NCBI GenBank assembly: GCA_023053575.1
Contig: JAKZAP010000001.1
Span: 12,912,849 to 12,976,848 of the forward strand
Source of the DNA: Branchinecta lynchi
Taxonomy: Eukaryota; Arthropoda; Branchiopoda; Anostraca; Branchinectidae
DNA: 64,000 nt
Reading direction: 5' to 3'
Part shown: positions 11,001 through 23,000 of the stretch, in pieces
Numbering within the stretch: the first letter of the stretch is position 1
Layout of the letters: each line of letters opens with the position of its first letter
Program-made: the position numbers and the translations under genes
Notes under the pieces: generated by a model
Seen by the model: only the letters and a program-made list of their open reading frames with translations
Told to the model about the DNA's origin: nothing
Databases searched by the model: none

Positions 11001-14000
11001 GCTGATACTAGTATTCGGATACTAGCATCAGAACATGGGTTTTCTTGTCCTGACCAGTCGTTAGCCTCCCTAAGTCGTAATAGTGGTGTCAATCAGCTGA
11101 ATTCTTACTGGACACAAAAAGACAATGATGAACGTAAAGTTACATGACCAAATTTCTGGATGCGAACAGACAATGGAACAGGTGAGTACTACGATCTGGT
11201 CCCAGAGAAATTAGTTCTATCCTCGCAAGCAAGGCCAGAAAGGCCAGAAAACTGACCGCTGGTTGGGTTGTACTTTTCAGGAGAAAATAATAGGTGTTTG
11301 TTCAGTGTATTAAAGGAATTAAAGGTAGTAACCTATACGGTGGTTTCTAGGTGGATGCCAATGATTATCTAGGAAGAGTTTTCAACCTCTCTTAAAATTG
11401 TTGCAGGCCCAGTGGATCTACTTGTAACCATTGTATGTGCGCATATGCACGACATTAACAAACATAACATACAACAGAGTGAAGGACGTATCAAATTACC
11501 TTCTCGAAGCTCACCGTGCTCAGCAGCTTGACCGTCTGGGAATATCGTTTTGACGAAGATTCCCATATGACCCTTAGGGGAGTCCCGTCCTCCAACGATG
11601 CTGAATCCGAGGCTTTTCGTTTTCGGGCCTTTCCGGAAGCTGACAATAATGATCTTCGAGGTCTGGGGTTTCCCTTTAATTTCGTGCTCGGGACTAAGCG
11701 GAAACCTTTGCATTATGAGGGCATTCCTTTTAGCGTCATCTGTCGTATTCATCTTTCTGAGTATTGGAGAGGTACCGAGAAGCGCCGCAGTTTCTTCAAT
11801 GTCGCTGTAGTCGCCACAACGGCGGGTGCTTACTTGGAGACGTTCGGGGCTGTTCAACAAGGCAAAACTCTTCATCGGCTCTGCTTTAGTCGGACTGCGC
11901 TCAACTGTGTTGGATAGCATTTGGTCTTCCGGTGTCAACTCGAGCGGCTTCAGGTTGGCCCGTCTGGTCACTTGGCTGGGAACTGAAGGAGGCGGGAGAA
12001 GGGGCTTCTGCAAAATCTTCGATGCGCCATCATCGGTGAAGCTCCTTTCGCTGGTAGTGTTTTCGCTTTCTTCTGAGAAGCTGAATTTGTACATCCTCCC
12101 ATATCGATTGGAGGACTCCTCGGTTAGTGATCCGGACTGGGTCGACCGCATAGGTGCTCTCGGTAGCGGTTTTGCGGATGGATGACCAGGCCTCAACTCC
12201 AGTGTTTCGCCACTCGCATGCCGCCTAAATCCCTGTGTAACCGAGAAACCACCGGTCTTCTTGGTTCGGCCAAGGGTCTGCGTCTGATACACATGACTAC
12301 TGGTGTGAAATGAGTACTTATTTATAGTAGTGACTTCACGGGAGATCACGACATCGACAGTTCCAGAAGCTGGAGTGAGAAGAACTCGAGCCTCCTCCAG
12401 CTCGACCCCCCGGAGACGCTTGCCATTGACGTTTATGATCTCATCACCAGGACGCAGGCGGCCGTCTCTGAAAATTAAAATTGGATTATTATTCTCTCCT
12501 ACTGCACGGACTTCAGGGCTACTCACTTTGCGACAAAGGTGTTACGACCAGAGACATTTTATGATCCGTCTGCGACTGTGGGTCGCGAGGTGAAGCCGCT
12601 GACTGAACGTGTGAGAGAGGTTCAGAGTGGTTGTGGAGGAGCCGAAAAACGAGGGACGACGAAAGGTTGAAACTTTAGTCTATGGCAAAGACAATCCAGC
12701 GTACCTGTGTTATCTACAGACGTCAGCAAATCTAATACTACCGCCGCTTAACCTGAAACCAAATTGTCCTGTGAAGACGACGAGCACCTGACTGGCATGG
12801 TTCCAACCTCTACGAAGGGATGTAAAAGTTATAAGGACGGTAATAGTTTTAGTAAGTTTTAGCAGGCGGTCGAAACACATCTTAAGTAGGCTATTAGTAT
12901 TAGCAAAGGGTAGATACATCAGTCGAGAGTGCCAGGCTACGACACAAAGATATAAGGAAATGCAGCCTGTAATCGTACGCAAGAAAAAAATGTCTGTTTT
13001 TTTTGTTTCTTGGGAGCATTTTCGTGTCTGACAAAGCAACCGCACCTTAACTGTGGGAGGCTGGGCCAGCAGGATACCATACCACAAAACAATTCTAGGT
13101 AGCGGTTTTATCGCCTAATTTTTTATACCTCTTATTATGCACATCCGGAAAGGCAAAAAGAATAGGAAAAGAAGGTGTCTCACATTCTTCAGATTCTCTG
13201 TCATTATACCAAAGTAAGTATTTAATCGTGAGTAAACCAAACATCGTATTTCACTCTATATACTAAACTAAAACCACATGACATCAAAAATAAAACACTA
13301 ATCTAGTCATAAAGTCTCGACTGAAGAAAAGTGATGACGCAACCAATGATCACCAACTACGAAATTTCTAATCTCCTAGTTCTTTTAAAAAAAAAACAAT
13401 AACAAGATTTCTAACATACTTATTACTCACTGCTAAAATTCAGACTAAAAGGAAAGCTAAGACCTAGTTGAGATAAACACAAATACAAGGACATTCGCTG
13501 AGTGTAATATAAAGGACATTCAAATAAAAGATGGCTGCAAGTTTCAGGAATTTGGCAACAATAACACAAGCTAGAAGGAGCTTTACCAATTCTATGTCAG
13601 GAAACTGTTATATAAATTGTTATACCAAAGCAATGTATGAAAAAGACGAAACTCAAAAGAACAATTTTAGTAGTACCAGTAACCCAACACCACAGTAGAC
13701 CGTAATGGGCCTATCTATAGTTATAGCTTGGGACAATGCCTAACAAAACGAAATGGAATTGCTAAAAGGAACGGCTAGGAGAATATCCGCATCATGAGCA
13801 GACAAAACAATCCCCTAAAATAGGCACATGTCTGTGCTAACTAATTGCCAACCTTCGCTCCTCGGGCTTGCCGGAATATCACCTGACTGAGATGTAGGCT
13901 CTAACCCACAATGTCATGTTAGAGCTTGCTATATTGATCCTTTTGTTACGTGTTAACTGGCCATTACTGCAGAATTGTGGTAAGCACAAAAAGACCTAAG

Positions 14001-17000
14001 AGGAAGCTTGTGACCCGAGGCAATCACTTGCGCAAAACAATTAATCTTCACGGTTTACGCGCTACCAGACACAGTATGGTTAATTTATCGTGTGAATGCT
14101 ACGAATTAGCTAAAGTCACTGTCCCGAGCGACGCGCCTATACTCGAATCTCTCTTGTAGCCGGAACAAAAGAAAAGAAAAAGAAACTAAGGGTTCAGAAA
14201 GGAAATGAACTACAACAAAACAAATAGAAATTTCGGCGACATTCGCGAGATCACGACATTGGCAGGAGACAGCAACTGCAGTGTTCAACTCAGCAGGGGA
14301 AAAACAAACTATCCAAGAAACCATTAAAAACCCTTTACAACCGAATCATTTCTTAATCGTCTATTTTATATTAGATTAATTATTGGTCTCTGTGGGAGTC
14401 TGTTTATGGTAGGACGAACGAGATTTAACCATTGTTACTTCACCATTCTCAGAAGATGAGTTCCAGGAGGGGTGCCTGTTTTTTAAAGGGATCAAACTCA
14501 AGACATCTTTTTTATGAACTTTTATTCAAAACTTACTTTTTACTTCTGCTAATATTTTCTGTATCGACCTATTTTGACAAAGAAACATGTTCTTATTATT
14601 TAGTTTTCTCTTTTGCTAATAGGTTTCTTATTTTCACCACCAGTCAGTCTCTGAGCCTCGATGATGGGTCTCGATTTTTACAACCAATATGATGATGATG
14701 ATGGAATTTGTATTACGCACTGGATACGAAAAGGGAAATAGCTACGCTCAAAAAAAGAAAAGCAAAAAATACACTGAGATTATAAGCAACAACATCGATT
14801 GTAGCCCATGCACGAATTATTGTGTTTGTCTACATATTAGTAAATGAGGTCCCTGTGTAGTCTATGTTAAACTGAAAATAGAAGCGATTTCTATACCAGA
14901 AGCAAGCTAGTTTTTATTCAGCTGATTCAAAGAACGCGTGAAGACAACACGAAAGAAATACTGCTTAAACCCAATGACCTACCAGTACCAAAATAACCCA
15001 GTCGCTAGGGAGAAACAGAAATGAAGGGGTTTTAATTTATTTCCCTCTCATTTATTAGTTTTGTCACGGGGTCCCAAATTACCCCTGACAGCATCCCTTT
15101 GGTTGCCTACCTGCTGGGGTCCCAAATTACTAACCATATAGTATCAGCAAGAAACAATGCCACACGATTGGACACGAGATACCGACAGACATTGCTTCTG
15201 GCTACACTGAGTAATTCGAGAGAACCTTTTGTCAAAATTGCTTTTTTTTGCGAGACACATCACCTTCGGGTTAATAAGATCTGATATAAAACTGGTTATA
15301 TTTATGGCTACTACTAGTAGCAAGTCAGTTTCTTGGTGTCAAAATATCAGACTGTTGCTGAGGGTCTATGAACCTTTTCTGCCACTATGTGTAATCTTAG
15401 ACTATTATAATCGAGTCTTTGTGTCAGCTAAAGAGTAGCCTATGTACGAATTGCTTTTCCAAAGCAGTTCCGGAACGTCACCTGACATTCAGTTTAGTGC
15501 CCTGAGAAATCTAGCGGTTAAGTCTGTTTAACACATTTGTATTATGAACAGTTGGAGGATCATCAAGTAAATTATTTAGCAATGAGCCTATGCTAGGGAC
15601 TGTCGGCTGGACCCGAGACCGCAAAGGACTCCTCCCTTCGTTACATTAGCAGGGCTACAGTGCAAGCCTCCTTGGGGCAGGGACATCGCTCGCAAGGGGG
15701 GGGAGGGTGCAGCACCCCCAACTTTGTTAGATTCGGTAAAATTTTGGGCCTTAAGCCCAAAATTTACTAAAATTGCTCGGTATTTTTTCGATAGCGGCAC
15801 TATTCGGTATATTTACGGGGATTCGCTAGTTATACTAAATCCCAAATAGGCTATCGGTACACATCTATTCGCTATAATGATCGGGATTCGGTATAATTTC
15901 CAGTATTCGGTAGTTATCACAATTCGGTGAGAGAATTTACCGGAATTTACTGAAATTATTAGGTAAGTTTTCACCAGAACTATTCGGTACATTTATGGAG
16001 ATTCGGTACTTATAAAGAATCACAAATAAGCTATTGGTCAAAAATTATTCGGTATCGTGATTGGGATTCTTGTCATTTATTCGGTATAATTTTCAGGATT
16101 CGGTGGTTACCACGAGTCCTGACTTTAGTTCTAGTTTCGACGAAATTATACCGTATATGAATATTATTCGGTAGTCTTTCGATACCAAAACAATTCGGTA
16201 TAATAGCCGGGATACGGTAGTTATACAGAACCCCCAACATGCTATCGGTCTAAACTTATTCGGTATAATCGAGGGGTTGCTCACTCCCAAAAACGATGTA
16301 CACCAAGTGGCGCGTGCCGCGGTGCCGTGCCGGTGCCGAGCCGGTGCCGCGGTGCCGTGCCGGTGCCAAGCCGGTGCCGCGGTTTTTTTACTTCAAATTA
16401 CAGTATTGTGATAAAGCACGATTTCTGATGTACATGTAAACAAATTTCATCGGATATTGGCCGAGAATGAAGTCGGCAATGTGTGTTGAATACAAGAGCT
16501 AGCAGCTCATATGGTACTTGCAAGGCTGGGTCAGAGGATGAAATTTAGGAATTTGTAAATTCTTGGGTTTCTTGTGTTTAATTATAAGCCATACCCTTGA
16601 AATAAGAATGATTGTGGGCCCTTGGAAATCAAGAGAATGATCTGGTGAAAAGTATTTTATTTTTGCACTTTAAGGGCACTAGAAATTCATGTGAAAGCAA
16701 AACCCTTTAGGCAAAAGTGACTATGGGCTCATGGGGATCACGTAGTTGTATATTTTGCTCAAACTAATGCAACCTATAATACTAATGCAACCTACTTCCG
16801 TAATCATTACATATATTTCTAAACCCGGAGACCCACGTTTCGTGCGGTACATTCTAACCCCTCTAACAAAACCTCGCTGATTTTCTCACTTGCCGTGTTT
16901 TGCTACCTTAGATGTGTATCACGCTGTCGACGGTTCGAGACGGTTGCGCGACGGTTGTCTGCGAGAATTTTTTCCATCAGGAAAATCGGTTATGCAAATT

Positions 17001-20000
17001 GTTTCCCTGTTTCGCTAGAAGTCAACGGGTCTCGGAAAAGGCTTAAAACAGCCAAAACAGTTAGTTATTTATTGAAAGCACAGCATAGTTAAAGTATTTA
17101 AATACTTTAAAATACTGTAAGTTGAAGAGTGATTAGTGCGAGGGGTCCTTTAAGGGAGCTGGAAATTCATTTTGAAGCAAAACCCTTGTTTCACAAATAA
17201 TCATGGGCTCATGGGGATCATGAAAACATATGTTTTGCTCCAAAGTATTTTCTGTACTTTGTGGTTATGATGAGTACTTTAAGGAATGTGGTTGGCTCTA
17301 TAAAAGAATTTATGAACCAATCTTTTCCTTCCTTGACTACCTACTTAGGCTAACTGGTACATATATTTAGCCACAGCAAGTGCATGAAAATGGCAAAGTT
17401 CGAAGCACGAACGTTCAAATAAGCATACCTCTATTGCACTCCCAGAGTGTCTGATAGGGAAATTGACTTTTTCCAAGTTAAATATGCCTGCCAAGTATCA
17501 TTCTTAGCACACTCTACAAATATGAAAAAAAGATTGGTCGCCACTGAATTACCTTCACCAGAAGCTAAATATACTGAAGCTGACTCAAGTTTTGGGCGAT
17601 ATTCGATACCGATAACGATATATCCATGTATCGGACAAAATATCGATATCGAAAGTAAATATCGATATCGATAACGATATTTGTTCATTCGTAAAGATTG
17701 CAATTAATCCAACATAACCCACACTTATATATACGAAATTGGAGCAATGTGTATTCCGCAATTCCTTTCTTACTTATCCGGAGTTCGAGATGATCCAGTA
17801 TGCGATATATCGGATATCGATCGATCGATATATCGCACCAAATATCGATATCGAAACGTAAATATCGCTATCGAAAACGATATTTGTTCATCGTAATTAT
17901 TGTAAATAATCCGAACTAACCTACACTTATATATCCGAAATTGGACAATATGTTTTCCCTAATTCATTTCTCATTTATTCTGAGTTTGAAATGATCCAAG
18001 ATGCTATTTAATGAAAATTTGGTTCTTAGATTTTGGCGAAACGAAGCATGGTAAGCAAATATCAATATCGATATATCGATTATCGAATATCGAAAGTGAA
18101 AATATCGATATATCGATTGTTGAATATCGAAAGCGGAAATATCGATATATCGATTATCTAATATCGAAAGTGAAAATATCGATATATCGAAAAATCCAAG
18201 TATCGCCAAGCACCAGTACCAAACCATGGTTGACCACTTTGCGCATTTGGTCAACAGCATCTCCTCATATCTAGTTCAGCTTCTTCTTCGGTTGCATGTT
18301 TTCAGTAATTCTTTCATTCAAGTACCTTCGTTATTGGGCGCCAGATACCAGATACCAGATGGCGAAGAGTAATCTGCAGAAAATTTGTCCGTGGCCGGCG
18401 TATCGTGCTAGAGGCGCGCCGGTGCCGTGCCGGTGCCGTGCGGTGCCGAGCTGGTGCCGCGGTGTTGCGCCGTTGCCGTGCCGGTGCCGGTGCCGTGGTG
18501 CCGTGCCGGTGCCGCGGTGCCGTGCCGGTGCCGTGTCGGTGCCGTGTCGAGGTGTACACCGGTGGCGGAGAGAGAGCAACCCCTCGGGTATAATTTATTG
18601 TATTAGTCTAATTTATTCGGTACAATTGCCAGGGGAGTTACCACGAACCTCGAAAGAGGTCAAGGGAAGCACTGGTTGCAGACAAAAGGACTGATGTATG
18701 ATTTCATCGATAGTCCTTACTTGTATTTTGGATCACAAAAAGAAGATCTAATCATAAATGTTTCGAAAATTCCGCCTGCGGTGCTTTTCGTAATATTCTC
18801 TATTTTGTGGAAAGGCACATCATTTGACCGGAGTTTTAAGACAGTTTTAGGAGAAAAATTAAAAGCTAGAATCTGGATGGAAAGAGCTAAATTTCGCAGG
18901 AAAAAGCTAACTTTAAAAAAAAATCTTCTGCGGTGCTCATTTTGTGTGATCATGGGCAGTATTGACTAGACTAGAGTAGCTGCTGCTGCCGTCGTTCCAT
19001 CGTCTCGCTCCATCCGGCTTGTGGAACTTCTTAGAGTCTCGGTATTTAATCCACGGTAAATTATAGAATTTCGCCTGTGGTGCTCGATTTGATTTACTCT
19101 TGGGTATAATAGATAGAAGCTGCTACTGCAACCGTGCCCGGAAATATAAATTGTTGCCAAAGGCAGTGTAGGTTTCAGGATAATCTGCACGGCTTTCCTG
19201 AATTCCCAACTTATTTTCTTGTACCTAGGGATAGTTAACCACTGACGTTCGTTCAGACCAGGCTGACTGCAAATAATATTTGACAGTGCAAAACGGATAC
19301 GTCAGTTGACTTTTATTAGCACTATCATTGGGTCCTCTTCAGGTTGAAGCTGGAAAATGAACTTCTCGAAAAAAGTTCATTTTTACCAGCTGGAGCGGAT
19401 TGAGCCTGAAGAGGACCCTTGCCAAGCCGGGCCGAAATATAGCACTAATAAAATTCAGCTGAAGTATTCGTTTTGTACTGTCAAAGAGCCACTGGTGTGT
19501 ATGAATAGAATATGAATAGAACTTGACAACGGTTACGCCGTCATTAATTAGTCTATATTAATTCCGTCATTTTTTTGTCATAGCCTTTAATCCATTACAT
19601 TGAAAGAAAACAAATGCTATGTTAAAATCTACCGACCTCGACAGATAAGCTTGAGACATTTACTGGTCGAAGTAAATAAAAATCGTAGTTTGATATGTTC
19701 CACGTCTTGGGATATATACAGTCGCACGCAGAGAACTACATCATGCGCATGACAGAAATCGTTCATTAGATGTGTCCGCCATGGCAATTTGTAGCAATTG
19801 CGGGAAGACGTTGGCAGCTATTATGTAATTAATTTACCGCAAAACATTGACGTTGTCTCACGCTCCTGGGCAACCAGTCGTATGAAGAAGAATTTTGCTA
19901 AGAGTACTCTACGCCCCCATGGCCCCATCTGTTACCGAGTCAAGGTACGATCTAAACTGCCAAGTTCATGATCACTGACGAGACTATCATCTTCGCGGTT

Positions 20001-23000
20001 AACCTTTTAGCAAAAATAACTGAAAAATTCAATAGTAATAAAAAGAAAGTAATACAATAACTCAAATAACTTTCATAATCTAAATCTATCCGTAAACTAT
20101 TATTTAATATTAACTGACGCAAGTCACCCACTGCTGTCCTAATGTAATCGTCATAACTGTTTTTTGTTTATTTTACTATCCTCAGAACTGTCAGTATTTT
20201 GTTAATACTTATATCAGTCATAACTGCATACTGAGCCAAATCCTTGGAACCTTGGAAATGCTGTTATAGCCTAGGAGGCCAGGTTACAACAAAAATTTCC
20301 CAAAACGAGGCCACTAGTGCTCAATATCCTAGTATCAATATCCCGTGTTGACTGCCTTGAGCCCTCAGCTCAAACACTACCGAAGGTTTCGATGGGATGC
20401 CAAAAGGGAGTATTTACTGGAAGATTTCCGGTCTTCGTCAGAGCCCATCATGTTCTTTTTGTATATCTATACCACATTATACATTTTATCGGAGGATTTT
20501 GTTCTATCCGAAGTTTCCGGTTTATATCCGAAGGTTACCACTACTCACTCGGTATTAAAACAAATCGGACAGTCGGATTCAGTCTTATTGTCTTTTAACC
20601 GAAATTCATTCATTCAGAGAGTGAAGGGGTTTTTCGCGTAGCCTACTTACGGCGAAATGACTGGTCCGCTAAGAAAATTATGAACCGATATGGATTCGGC
20701 ATATATTCTTACCTACAAATCAAGCCATAGGCGACTCGAGAATCAACCTCTACTTTTACCGAATTTCTGGTTTACGCCGGATTCCGGGCGAACAATGCGT
20801 CTGCCAAATTTTCGGTTTTGGCCGGATTCCGGGCGAACTACTTGCCAGCAAGAAAACAAAGTTTAGAAGTGGATTCACCATGTATCCTTATCCCGAATCC
20901 AAATCCAAGCTCGATATCGTCTTTTTCAAGCCCACGGAAACGGAATGAGCCTATCTACATGTCGGGAAAAAGCAAAGGTATTTGCCCAAAAATTGTGTCA
21001 GGATTGTCGAATTTGTCATTCAAGAGTACCTAAAATCCGTTACATTGCCAAAATCGAACGTGGCCCGTAACCCACTTGTCATATAGCCAAAGCATAATAC
21101 TACGGATTTCCAACAGCAGAGTAACTACAGGTGCTCGGTAATTAGAGATAATTATATATTGGAGTGAGGATTTGAGTTTTTTCTAAGCATCCATACCACC
21201 CTACAAGGAGTGTGCGAAAAGGAATGTAACTTACCTTTCGGCTAGTCCACCCGGTTCGAGCTTCGCTATAATATAACCAGTCGTATCGCCAAAGAGGTCG
21301 TGCTTGTTGGCAATGTAAATTCCCAGTTTCTGAGGTCCCGTAGACTCCCTCGTCAATCGAATCAGCTTGAACTCGCGTGTCGGCTGAGGCTGAGCTGGAA
21401 GACCTAAAGAGCTTGACTGGCTCGATTGCAGGCTGAGAGGCTGATCCGAGTTCAAACTGCGATGGTCTGGAGGGAAGTGAGTAACGGTCTGTCCGGTTTT
21501 GAACGAAGGCCTCCGAGCTGGCGATAGGAACGAATCACGATATTCCGAGTAAATCCCCTCGGATACTGTGCTATCGAAAGATGTGTTGTTTAACCGGACT
21601 GAGCTGCATGTGCTTTCTAGTTTCGAATTATCGCTACGCGGCTCAGACTTGGCTCTGGCGGACCATAGCTTCCTCCGCAAGCTGTCCCACGAATACTGTT
21701 TTTCGTCCGTCGCAGTTTCCTCAATTAGCGGTCTGTTTGCTGGCAATCTGCTTCCCAAATCGGAGGATTTCCGCTTCTCGAACGAGGAATCACTGCTTCC
21801 ACTTGTGTCCGATTCATGAAGGGAGCTTGAATCCGAGGGTTCGATCCCACTATCGCCACTGTCCGAGCGGCATGATTTTCGAAATTGTTCAAGACCCAGG
21901 GTTTGAATACACTGCGTGGAGACACTCTTCACTTTCGATTCATCAGGAGTGACACGAGATCGAATAAATGAGTAAGGAAAGACCTGCTTTACAGTTGGGC
22001 TCGGGGCGCTTATAATGTTCTCACAGCTCATCGTCTTGCTAGTTAGCGATTTTCTTTCCATGAAAATTTCCAATCCCTCGCACGGGTCTTCCGTTGGGAA
22101 ATAGGATGAGTCAAGACGGGAAGTAGAGCAACTCCGATGATGGTTTTTAATCCCCCAGTCGCACTTGGGGTCGGCACTAACGGGGGTAGGCCCCTGGGAG
22201 TTGAGAGACTGAAGCGATAGGTTACGAAACGACCTCGGACCATTCTTGTCGGTTATCACTTCCTTGGAGGTACTCCGTCGAAGGGTTGACAGTTTTGAAC
22301 CCACCTGTCTGCTCCACGTCCGGAAATCTAAAAGGAAGACAGGTGAGATACTTCAGACCAGTCCAAATTAGGTCTGTTCGGATCGAGGTACACCTTAAAC
22401 GCTTCCCCCACCATCACTTTCATTTTCTGATTTGCGCCTTCTGTCTCCGAGATTTATTTTCTTCGAAGGTTGACCTGTTAATCAAGTTTTTAAGCCAAAA
22501 AGCTTAGAGCTTTTCTAGCTCTACAAAAGCCAGTCAAAGTCATACGAACTATTTACAATATATTAATACAATGAACAACAACTTACGAAAAAACCGGCGA
22601 TAACTGTTGGTAAAAAAAAACCCCATAAAAACTCTAAAGATCGTGAGAAAAATGGGAAGGGAGTTTTTACCGACACACGGACTCCCGAAGGGTAGGAGGG
22701 AACAGACGGCTGATTTCGGGACAGAAAAGTTAACCAAGTGAAATCTTAGTCTAGCTAGAGTACAGAGAAATCAGACAGCAGTGGTCATTAGTAACCAAGG
22801 CCGTATCCAGGGGGGGGGGGGGGCTAGATGGTTTTGTATGTCCCCCCGAGACATACAAAAATAATAAATTTGTATAGGCTTTTCCCTCTGATCTATGTGT
22901 TTTTTGTACTTTTTTGTCCGACCAGCAGGCAATAACCCCCCCCCCTCGAAAGGCAAAACCACCCCCGAAATAAATTCCTGGATACGGGCCTGTTAGTAAC

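Noticed and set aside
18314..18694. Arg/Ala/His-rich open frames near 18.4 kb
   Set aside because: Low-complexity translation of the GGTGCCG cluster in the hAT element.
21568..21952. Long plus-strand open frames over the PDZ exons (also 11516-12185)
   Set aside because: They are antisense shadows of exons with clear PDZ homology and splice continuity.
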